From Liolophura sinensis (lineage: Eukaryota; Mollusca; Polyplacophora; Chitonida; Chitonidae): DNA of 30,108 bases. Where the stretch lies: the NCBI RefSeq assembly GCF_032854445.1, contig NW_027018410.1, positions 1 to 30,108 of the forward strand. The letters run 5' to 3'. Position 1 is the stretch's first letter, and each line of letters opens with the position of its first letter. Made by a program: the position numbers and the translations under genes. The notes beneath the pieces are model-generated. The model worked only from the letters and a program-made list of their open reading frames with translations. It had not been told where the DNA came from and did not search any database. Positions 20,446 through 30,108 of this stretch are shown here, one piece after another.

Positions 20446-21547
20446 ATGCGCAATTGGGCCAGGCATCTCCAGCTGTTGAAAAATTGCAAATTTCCTTGGT
20501 TTCCATGGAGTAAGAGCCGTTGCTGGGCACGTGATCTTGACATCAATGATTATTCATTTGTGGCTACAGCCAAAAGTATTGGTCGGAGAGCAACGCGGTT
20601 TGCACCATTCGATTTCTCGTCAAAAAATACGTCGGATTAGCCTCTTACCAGCAGCATTGGAACAGTTTTTCCACTTTTGGATTTTTGCCTGGTCTTTTTG
20701 CGAATTGAAATCGGCTACATTAACTATGTACAATCGCGACTGGTCATTACTATATTCAACTTTTCATTATAAGTTATGTGCCCTTCGGTAGCCCAGACGA
20801 CGTCAAATCTTTGGGCCAAGCCCATTTAACTCACCCAGCAAATGTCTTACTTCTAAGTCGAAGACAAACTCAATGTCTTTATCTACATGTAGAAAAACCA
20901 CACCATTTGTATATAAAAAAAACACAAGGTACTTGATACAGTCCGCTGTAAAAAGGACAATTGAACACTGACCCACATCAATAAGGTGCCAAAAGATGCG
21001 CAATTGGGCCAGGCATCTCCAGCTGTTGAAAAATTGCAAATTTCCTTGGTTTCCATGGAGTAAGAGCCGTTGCTGGGCACGTGATCTTGACATCAATGAT
21101 TATTCATTTGTGGCTACAGCCAAAAGTATTGGTCGGAGAGCAACGCGGTTTGCACCATTGGATTTCTCGTCAAAAAATACGTCGGATTAGCCTCTTACCA
21201 GCAGCATTGGAACAGTTTTTCTACTTTTGGATTTTTGCCTGGTCTTTTTGCGAATTGAAATCGGCTACATTAACTATGTACAAATCGCGACTGGTCATTA
21301 CTATATTCAACTTTTCATTATAAGTTATGTGCCCTTCGGTAGCCCAGACGACGTCAAATCTTTGGGCCAAGCCCATTTAACTCACCCAGCAGTTGTCTTA
21401 CTTCTAAGTCGAAGACAAACTCAATGTCTTTATCTACATGTAGAAAAACCACACCCATTTGTATATAAAAAAAACACAAGGTACTTGATACAGTCCGCTG
21501 TAAAAAGTACAATTGAACACTGACCCACATCAATAAGGTGCCAAAAG
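20446..21547 (+). repeat. C/A hybrid unit plus B unit (U38-U39)
   Basis: The 5' half of U38 matches C (TTCGATTTC, TTTTCCAC, GTGCCC), while its 3' part matches A (CAAATGTC, AAAGGACAATT). It is followed by a B-signature unit, as an A unit would be. An exchange point between about 20780 and 20841 would explain this. U39 carries ATTGGATTTC, then an extra A in GTACAAATCG (~21282) and an extra C in CACACCCATTTG (~21455). The indel-rich zone starts here. Confidence 0.8.
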
Positions 21548-24500
21548 ATGCGCAATTGGGCCAGGCATCTCCAGCTGTTGAAAAATTGCAAATTTCCTTG
21601 GTTTCTCCATGGAGTAAGAGCCGTTGCTGGGCACGTGATCTTGACATCAATGATTATTCATTTGTGGCTACAGCCAAAAGTATTGGTCGGAGAGCAACGC
21701 GGTTTGCACCATTCGATTTCTCGTCAAAAAATACGTCGGATTAGCCTCTTACCAGCAGCATTGGAACAGTTTTTCTACTTTTGGATTTTTGCCTGGTCTT
21801 TTTGCGAATTGAAATCGGCTACATTAACTATGTACAATCGCGACTGGTCATTACTATATTCAACTTTTCATTATAAGTTATGTGCCCTTCGGTAGCCCAG
21901 ACGACGTCAAATCTTTGGGCCAAGCCCATTTAACTCACCCAGCAAATGTCTTACTTCTAAGTCGAAGACAAACTCAATGTCTTTATCTACATGTAGAAAA
22001 ACCACACCATTTGTATATAAAAAAACACAAGGTACTTGATACAGTCCGCTGTAAAAGTACAATTGAACACTGACCCACATCAATAAGGTGCCAAAAGATG
22101 CGCAATTGGGCCAGGCATCTCCAGCTGTTGAAAAATTGCAAATTTCCTTGGTTTCCATGGAGTAAGAGCCGTTGCTGGCACGTGATCTTGACATCATGAT
22201 TATTCATTTGTGGCTACAGCCAAAAGTATTGGTCGGAGAGCAACGCGGTTTGCACCATTCGATTTCTCGTCAAAAAATACGTCGGATTAGCCCTCTTACC
22301 AGCAGCATTGGAACAGTTTTTCTACTTTTGGATTTTTGCCTGGTCTTTTGCGAATTGAAATCGGCCACATTAACTATGTACAATCGCGACTGGTCATTAC
22401 TATATTCAACTTTTCATTATAAGTTATGTGGCCTTCGGTAGCCCAGACGACGTCAAATCTTTGGGCCAGCCCATTTAACTCACCCAGCAAATGTCTTACT
22501 TCTAAGTCGACAAGACAAACTCAATGTCTTTATCTACATGTAGAAAAACCACACCATTTGTATATAAAAAAAACACAAGGTACTTGATACAGTCCGCTGT
22601 AAAAAGTACAATTGAACACTGACCCACATCAATAAGGTGCCAAAGATGCGCAATTGGGCCAGGCATCTCCACCTGTTGAAAAAATTGCAAATTTCCTTGG
22701 TTTTCCATGGAGTAAGAGCCGTTGCTGGGCACGTGATTCTTGACATCAATGATTATTCATTTGTGGCTACAGCCAAAAGTATTGGTCGGAGAGCAACGCG
22801 GTTTGCACCATTCGATTTCTCGTCAAAAAAATACGTCGGATTAGCCTCTTACCAGCAGCATTGGAACAGTTTTTCTACTTTTGGATTTTTGCCTGGTCTT
22901 TTTGCGAATTGAAATCGGCTACATTAACTATGTACAATCGCGACTGGTCATTACTATATTCAACTTTTCATTATAAGTTATGTGCCCTTCGGTAGCCCAG
23001 ACGACGTCAAATCTTTGGGCCAAGCCCATTTAACTCACCCAGCAAATGTCTTACTTCTAAGTCGAAGACAATCTCAATGTCTTTATCTACATGTAGAAAA
23101 ACCACACCATTTGTATATAAAAAAAAACACAAAGTACTTGATACAGTCCGCTGTAAAAAGTCCAATTGAACACTGACCCACATCAATAAGGTGCCAAAAG
23201 ATGCGCAATTGGGCCAGGCATCTCCAGCTGTTGAAAAATTGCAAATTTCCTTGGTTTCCATGGAGTAAGAGCCGTTGCTGGGCACGTGATCTTGACATCA
23301 ATGATTATTCATTTGTGGCTACAGCCAAAGTATTGGTCGGAGAGCAACGCGGTTTGCACCATTCGATTTCTCGTCAAAAAATACGTCGGATTAGCCTCTT
23401 ACCAGCAGCATTGGAACAGTTTTTCTACTTTTGATTTTTGCCTGGTCTTTTTGCGAATTGAAATCGGCTACATTAACTATGTACAATCGCGACTGGTCAT
23501 TACTATATTCAACTTTTCATTATAAGTTATGTGGCCTTCGGTAGCCCAGACGACGTCAAATCTTTGGGCCAAGCCCATTTAACTCACCCAGCAAATGTCT
23601 TACTTCTAAGTCGAAGACAAACTCAATGTCTTTATCTACATGTAGAAAAACCACACCATTTGTATATAAAAAAAACACAAGGTACTTGATACAGTCCGCT
23701 GTAAAAAGTACAATTGAACACTGACCACAATCAATAAGGTGCCAAAAGATGCGCAATTGGGCCAGGCATCTCCAGCTGTTGAAAAATTGCAAATTTCCTT
23801 GGTTTCCATGGAGTAAGAGCCGTTGCTGGGCACGTGATCTTGACATCAATGATTATTCATTTGTGGCTACAGCCAAAAGTATTGGTCGGAGAGCAACGCG
23901 GTTTGCACCATTCGATTTCTCGTCAAAAAATACGTCGGATTAGCCTCTTACCAGCAGCATTGGAACAGTTTTTCTACTTTTGGATTTTTGCCTGGTCTTT
24001 TTGCGAAATTGAAATCGGCTACATTAACTATGTACAATCGCGACTGGTCATTACTATATTCAACTTTTCATTATAAGTTATGTGGCCTTCGGTAGCCCAG
24101 ACGACGTCAAATCTTTGGGCCAAGCCCATTTAACTCACCCAGCAGTTGTCTTACTTCTAAGTCGAAGACAAACTCAATGTCTTTATCTACATGTAGATAA
24201 ACCACACCATTTGTATATAAAAAAAACACAAGGTACTTGATACAGTCCGCTGTAAAAAGTACAATTGAACACTGACCCACATCAATAAGGTGCCAAAGAT
24301 GCGCAATTGGGCCAGGCATCTCCAGCTGTTGAAAAATTGCAAATTTCCTTGGTTTCCATGGAGTAAGAGCCGTTGCTGGGCACGTGATCTTGACATCAAT
24401 GATTATTCATTTGTGGCTACAGCCAAAAGTATTGGTCGGAGAGCAACGCAGTTTGCACCATTCGATTTCTCGTCAAAAAATACGTCGGATTAGCCTCTTA

Positions 24501-26496
24501 CCAGCAGCATTGGAACAGTTTTTCTACTTTTGGATTTTTGCCTGGTCTTTTTGCGAATTGAAATCGGCTACATTAACTATGTACAATCGCGACTGGTCAT
24601 TACTATATTCAACTTTTCATTATAAGTTATGTGCCTTCGGTAGCCCAGACGACGTCAAATCTTTGGGCCAAGCCCATTTAACTCACCCAGCAGTTGTCTT
24701 ACTTCTAAGTCGAAGACAAACTCAATGTCTTTATCTACATGTAGAAAAACCACACCATTTGTATATAAAAAAAACACAAGGTACTTGATACAGTCCGCTG
24801 TAAAAAGTACAATTGAACACTGACCCACATCAATAAGGTGCCAAAAGATGCGCAATTGGGCCAGGCATCTCCAGCTGTTGAAAAATTGCAAATTTCCTTG
24901 GTTTCCATGGAGTAAGAGCCGTTGCTGGGCACGTGATCTTGACATCAATGATTATTCATTTGTGGCTACAGCCAAAAGTATTGGTCGGAGAGCAACGCGG
25001 TTTGCACCATTCGAATTCTCGTCAAAAATACGTCGGATTAGCCTCTTACCAGCAGCATTGGAACAGTTTTTCTACTTTTGGGTTTTTGCCTGGTCTTTTT
25101 GCGAATTGAAATCGGCTACATTAACTATGTACAATCGCGACTGGTCATTACTATATTCAACTTTTCATTATAAGTTATGTGGCCTTCGGTAGCCCAGACG
25201 ACGTCAAATCTTTGGGCCAAGCCCATTTAACTCACCCAGCAGTTGTCTTACTTCCTAAGTCGAAGACAAACTCAATGTCTTTATCTACATGTAGAAAAAC
25301 CACAACATTTGTATATAAAAAAAACACAAGGTACTTGATACAGTCCGCTGTAAAAAGTACAATTGAACACTGACCCACATCAATAAGGTGCCAAAAGATG
25401 CGCAATTGGGCCAGGCATCTCCAGCTGTTGAAAAATTGCAAATTTCCTTGGTTTCCATGGAGTAAGAGCCGTTGCTGGGCACGTGATCTTGACATCAATG
25501 ATTATTCATTTGTGGCTACAGCCAAAAGTATTGGTCGGAGAGCACGCGGTTTGCACCATTCGATTTCTCGTCAAAAAAATACGTCGGATTAGCCTCTTAC
25601 CAGCAGCATTGGAACAGTTTTTCTACTTTTGGATTTTTGCCTGGTCTTTTTTGCGAATTGAAATCGGCTACATTACTATGTACAATCGCGACTGGTCATT
25701 ACTATATTCAACTTTTCATTATAAGTTATGTGGCCTTCGGTAGCCCAGACGACGTCAAATCTTTGGGCCAAGCCCATTTAACTCACCCAGCAGTTGTCTT
25801 ACTTCTAAGTCGAAGACAAACTCAATGTCTTTATCTACATGTAGAAAAACCACACCATTTGTATATAAAAAAAACACAAGGTACTTGATACAGTCCGCTG
25901 TAAAAAGTACAATTGAACACTGACCCACATCCAATAAGGTGCCAAAAGATGCGCAATTGGGCCAGGCATCTCCAGCTGTTGAAAAATTGCAAATTTCCTT
26001 GGTTTCCATGGAGTAAGAGCCGTTGCTGGGCACGTGATCTTGACATCAATGATTATTCATTTGTGGCTACAGCCAAAAGTATTGGTCGGAGAGCAACGCG
26101 GTTTGCACCATTCGAATTCTCGTCCAAAAATACGTCGGATTAGCCTCTTACCAGCAGCATTGGAACAGTTTTTCTACTTTTGGTTTTTGCCTGGTCTTTT
26201 TGCGAATTGAAATCGGCTACATTAACTATGTACAATCGCGACTGGTCATTACTATATTCAACTTTTCATTATAAGTTATGTGGCCTTCGGTAGCCCAGAC
26301 GACGTCAAATCTTTGGGCCAAGCCCATTTAACTCACCCAGCAGTTGTCTTACTTCTATGTCGAAGACAAACTCAATGTCTTTATCTACATGTAGAAAAAC
26401 CACACCATTTGTATATAAAAAAACACAAGGTACTTGATACAGTCCGCTGTAAAAAGTACAATTGAACACTGACCCACATCAATAAGGTGCCAAAAG
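21548..26496 (+). repeat. Nine-unit higher-order repeat, copy 1 (~4.95 kb)
   Basis: U40-U48 do not follow the A-B-C order. Their marker sequence is matched unit by unit nine units later. Substitutions shared with copy 2 (copy 1 / copy 2): TCGGCCACAT at 22366 / 27315; CCACCTGTTG at 22672 / 27623; ACAATCTC at 23072 / 28018; GTAGATAAACC at 24198 / 29145; AACGCAGTTT at 24450 / 29401; TTTTGGGTTTTTG at 25082 / 30039. EcoRI sites fall at 25013 and 26114. Many single-base indels are superimposed, for example at ~22177, 22196, 22346, 22468, 22738, 23433, 24633 and 25544; nearly all are private to this copy. Confidence 0.85.
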
Positions 26497-29400
26497 ATGC
26501 GCAATGGGCCAGGCATCTCCAGCTGTTGAAAAATTGCAAATTTCCTTGGTTTCCATGGAGTAAGAGCGTTGCTGGGCACGTGATCTTGACATCAATGATT
26601 ATTCATTTGTGGCTACAGCCAAAAGTATTGGTCGGAGAGCAACGCGGTTTGCACCATTCGATTTCTCGTCAAAAAATACGTCGGATTAGCCTCTTACCAG
26701 CAGCATTGGAACAGTTTTTCTACTTTTGTGATTTTTGCCTGGTCTTTTTGCGAATTGAAATCGGCTACATTAACTATGTACAATCGCGACTGGTCATTAC
26801 TATATTCAACTTTTCATTATAAGTTATGTGCCCTTCGGTAGCCCAGACGACGTCAAATCTTTGGGCCAAGCCCATTTAACTCACCCAGCAAATGTCTTAC
26901 TTCTAAGTCGAGACAAACGCAATGTCTTTATCTACATGTAGAAAAACCACACCATTTGTATATAAAAAAAAACACAAGGTACTTGATACAGTCCGCTGTA
27001 AAAAGTACAATTGAACACTGACCCACATCAATAAGGTGCCAAAAGATGCGCAATTGGGCCAGGCATCTCCAGCTGTTGAAAAATTGCAAATTTCCTTGGT
27101 TTCCATGGAGTAAGAGCCGTTGCTGGGCACGTGATCTTGACATCAATGATTATTCATTTGTGGCTACAGCCAAAAGTATTGGTCGTAGAGCAACGCGGTT
27201 TGCACCATTCGATTTCTCGTCAAAAAATACGTCGGATTAGCCTCTTACCAGCAGCATTGAACAGTTTTTCTACTTTTGGATTTTTGCCTGGTCTTTTTGC
27301 GAATTGAAATCGGCCACATTAACTATGTACAATCGCGGACTGGTCATTACTATATTCAACTTTTCATTATAAGTTATGTGGCCTTCGGTAGCCCAGACGA
27401 CGTCAAATCTTTGGGCCAAGCCCATTTAACTCACCCAGCAAATGTCTTACTTCTAAGTCGAAGACAAACTCAATGTCTTTATCTACATGTAGAAAAACCA
27501 CACCATTTGTATATAAAAAAAACACAAAGGTACTTGATACAGTCCGCTGTAAAAAGTACAATTGAACACTGACCCACATCAATAAGTGCCAAAAGATGCG
27601 CAAATTGGGCAGGCAATCTCCACCTGTTGAAAAATTGCAAATTTCCTTGGTTTCCATGGAGTAAGAGCCGTTGCTGGGCACGTGATCTTGACATCAATGA
27701 TTATTCATTTGTGGCTACAGCCAAAAGTATTGGTCGGAGAGCAACGCGGTTTGCACCATTCGATTTCTCGTCAAAAAATACGTCGGATTAGCCTCTTACC
27801 AGCAGCATTGGAACAGTTTTTCTACTTTTGGATTTTGCCTGGTCTTTTGCGAATTGAAATCGGCTACATTAACTATGTACAATCCGCGACTGGTCATTAC
27901 TATATTCAACTTTTCATTATAAGTTATGTGCCCTTCGGTAGCCCAGACGACGTCAAATCTTTGGGCCAAGCCCATTTAACTCACCCAGCAAATGTCTTAC
28001 TTCTAAGTCGAAGACAATCTCAATGTCTTTATCTACATGTAGAAAAACCACACCATTTGTATATAAAAAAAACCACAAAGTACTTGATACAGTCCGCTGT
28101 AAAAAGTCCAATTGAACACTGACCCACATCAATAAGGTGCCAAAAGATGCGCAATTGGGCCAGGCATCTCCAGCTGTTGAAAAATTGCAAATTTCCTTGG
28201 TTTCCATGGAGTAAGAGCCGTTGCTGGGCACGTGATCTTGACATCAATGATTATTCATTTGTGGCTACAGCCAAAAGTATTGGTCGGAGAGCAACGCGGT
28301 TTGCACCATTCGATTTCTCGTCAAAAAATACGTCGGATTAGCCTCTTACCAGCAGCATTGGAACAGTTTTTCTACTTTTGGATTTTTGCCTGGTCTTTTT
28401 GCGAATTGAAATCGGCTACATTAACTATGTACAATCGCGACTGGTCATTACTATATTCACTTTTCATTATAAGTTATGTGGCCTTCGGTAGCCCAGACGA
28501 CGTCAAATCTTTGGGCCAAGCCCATTTAACTCACCCAGCAAATGTCTTACTTCTAAGTCGAGACAAACTCAATGTCTTTATCTACATGTAGAAAAACCAC
28601 ACCATTTGTATATAAAAAAAAACACAAGGTACTTGATACAGTCCGCTGTAAAAAGTACAATTGAACACTGACCCACATCAATAAGGTGCCAAAAGATGCG
28701 CAATTGGGCCAGGCATCTACAGCTGTTGAAAAATTGCAAATTTCCTTGGTTTCCATGGAGTAAGAGCCGTTGCTGGGCACGTGATCTTGACATCAATGAT
28801 TATTCATTTGTGGCTACAGCCAAAAGTATTGGTCGGAGAGCAACGCGGTTTGCACCATTCGATTTCTCGTCAAAAAATACGTCGGGATTAGCCTCTTACC
28901 AGCAGCATTGGAACAGTTTTTCTACTTTTGGATTTTTGCCTGGTCTTTTTGCGAATTGAAATCGGCTACATTAACTATGTACAATCGCGACTGGTCATTA
29001 CTATATTCAACTTTTCATTATAAGTTATGTGGCCTTCGGTAGCCCAGACGACGTCAAATCTTTGGGCCAAGCCCATTTAACTCACCCAGCAGTTGTCTTA
29101 CTTCTAAGTCGAAGACAAACTCAATGTCTTTATCTACATGTAGATAAACCACACCATTTGTATATAAAAAAAAACACAAGGTACTTGATACAGTCCGCTG
29201 TAAAAAGTACAATTGAACACTGACCCCACATCAATAAGGTGCCAAAAGATGCGCAATTGGGCCAGGCATCTCCAGCTGTTGAAAAATTGCAAATTTCCTT
29301 GGTTTCCATGGAGTAAGAAGCCGTTGCTGGGCACGTGATCTTGACATCAATGATTATTCATTTGTGGCTACAGCCAAAAGTATTGGTCGGAGAGCAACGC

Positions 29401-30108
29401 AGTTTTGCACCATTCGATTTCTCGTCAAAAAATACGTCGGATTAGCCTCTTACCAGCAGCATTGGAACAGTTTTTCTACTTTTGGATTTTTGCCTGGTCT
29501 TTTTGCGAATTGAAAATCGGCTACATTAACTATGTACAATCGCGACTGGTCATTACTATATTCAACTTTTCATTATAAGTTATGTGCCCTTCGGTAGCCC
29601 AGACGACGTCAAATCTTTGGGCCAAGCCCATTTAACTCACCAGCAGTTGTCTTACTTCTAAGTCGAAGACAAACTCAATGTCTTTATCTACATGTAGAAA
29701 AACCACACCATTTGTATATAAAAAAAACACAAGGTACTTGATACAGGTCCGCTGTAAAAAAGTACAATTGAACACTGACCCACATCAATAAGGTGCCAAA
29801 AGATGCGCAATTGGGCCAGGCATCTCCAGCTGTTGAAAAATTGCAAATTTTCCTTGGTTCCATGGAGTAAGAGCCGTTGCTGGGCACGTGATCTTGACAT
29901 CAATGATTATTCATTTGTGGCTACAGCCAAAAGTATTGGTCGGAGAGCAACGCGGTTTGCACCATTCGAATTCTCGTCAAAAAATACGTCGGATTAGCCT
30001 CTTACCAGCAGCATTGGAACAGGTTTTTCTACTTTTGGGTTTTTGCCTGGTCTTTTTGCGAATTGAAATCGCTACATTAACTATGTACAATCGCGACTGG
30101 TCATTACT
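26497..30108 (+). repeat. Nine-unit higher-order repeat, copy 2, cut by window end
   Basis: U49-U55 correspond to U40-U46. Start-to-start distances to copy 1 are 4949, 4948, 4950, 4946, 4947, 4950 and 4955, i.e. nine monomers plus indel noise. Six substitutions are shared with copy 1. An EcoRI site at 29968 corresponds to 25013. Private indels include GTGCC for GGTGCC (~27587), CAAATTGGGCAGGCAATC (27600-27618), AATCCGCGAC (~27885), GTCGGGATTAG (~28886), CAGGTCCGC (~29746) and ACAGGTTTTTC (~30023). Confidence 0.85.

Larger units (their letters stand above)
1..30108 (+). repeat. Tandem satellite array, ~550 bp monomer, ~54.7 copies
   Basis: The motif ATGCGCAATTGGGCC and all sequence around it recur head-to-tail through the window. 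Anchor starts are 87, 636, 1187, 1737, 2286, 2836, 3387, 3938, 4489, 5040, then every 550 to 13840 (the copy at 7790 reads ATACGC), 14391, 14943, 15495, 16045, 16595, 17145, 17695, 18245, 18796, 19346, 19896, 20446, 20996, 21548, 22098, 22646, 23201, 23749, 24299, 24848, 25398, 25949, 26497, 27046, 27596, 28147, 28696, 29249 and 29803. Spacings are 548-555. Bases 1-86 are the 3' end of a unit and 29803-30108 is a partial unit. No inversion, unrelated insertion or unique flank is visible. GC is ~41%. Most units differ by only a few substitutions, as expected for a satellite homogenised by unequal exchange or gene conversion. The family is not one I recognise. Confidence 0.98.

Noticed and set aside
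27682-28122. 146-codon ORF, the longest in the window
   Set aside because: It exists only because single-base indels join frames that are separate in all clean units, in the zone where indels look like sequence error.
1-30108. CRISPR array
   Set aside because: The period of ~550 bp is repeated in full, with no short repeats separated by unique spacers and no cas genes.
1-30108. CENP-B box
   Set aside because: Checking TTCG occurrences on both strands for TTCGNNNNANNCGGG found no match; the best candidate lacks the CGGG.

Overview
The whole 30,108-base window is one uninterrupted, head-to-tail tandem array of a ~550 bp satellite monomer, about 54.7 copies, all in the same orientation. I find no protein-coding gene, RNA gene, transposon body or CRISPR array in it, and neither end reaches unique flanking DNA. 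The array is ~41% GC (220 of 540 bases counted by hand in one unit). Its length, near-perfect homogeneity, higher-order structure and lack of genes point to a eukaryotic heterochromatic satellite. CpG is only mildly under-represented in the monomer. I do not recognise the family and cannot name the species.

Units are numbered U1-U55 from an arbitrary anchor, the motif ATGCGCAATTGGGCC. Three subtypes explain most of the structure. Subtype A has an EcoRI site (GAATTC), GTGGCCTTCGG, CAAATGTC and AAAGGACAATT. Subtype B has ATTGGATTTC, GTGCCCTTCGG and CAGTTGTC, usually with AAAGTACTT and AGTCCAATT. Subtype C has TTCGATTTC, TTTTCCACTTTTGG and CAGTTGTC, usually with ATGTACAAAA and ATCAAAAAGG.

Layout: (1) 1-5,039 holds non-HOR monomers with local subfamilies. 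(2) 5,040-12,189 holds an A-B-C trimer of 1,650 bp: three copies look identical in translation and one has an extra unit. (3) 12,190-15,494 is a disturbed zone with a recent single-unit duplication and small insertions. (4) 15,495-20,445 holds three more trimers, the last two modified. (5) 20,446-21,547 has a C/A hybrid and a B unit. (6) 21,548-30,108 is a different higher-order repeat of nine units (~4.95 kb), one full copy and one cut by the window end, tied together by shared private substitutions.

Single-base indels are strikingly uneven. There are none in sixteen consecutive 550 bp spacings (5,040-13,840) but more than 50 after ~21.2 kb. Those indels are mostly not shared between the two nine-unit copies, which suggests consensus or read error rather than biology.

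Within each monomer the most interesting local signal is a TATATAAA box 30 bases upstream of an initiator-like ACAGTC, with the putative start lying inside a 30-nt hairpin. This may be a Pol II promoter carried once per repeat on the + strand, but it is unproven. The open reading frames that recur in every unit are best seen as by-products of the repeat.
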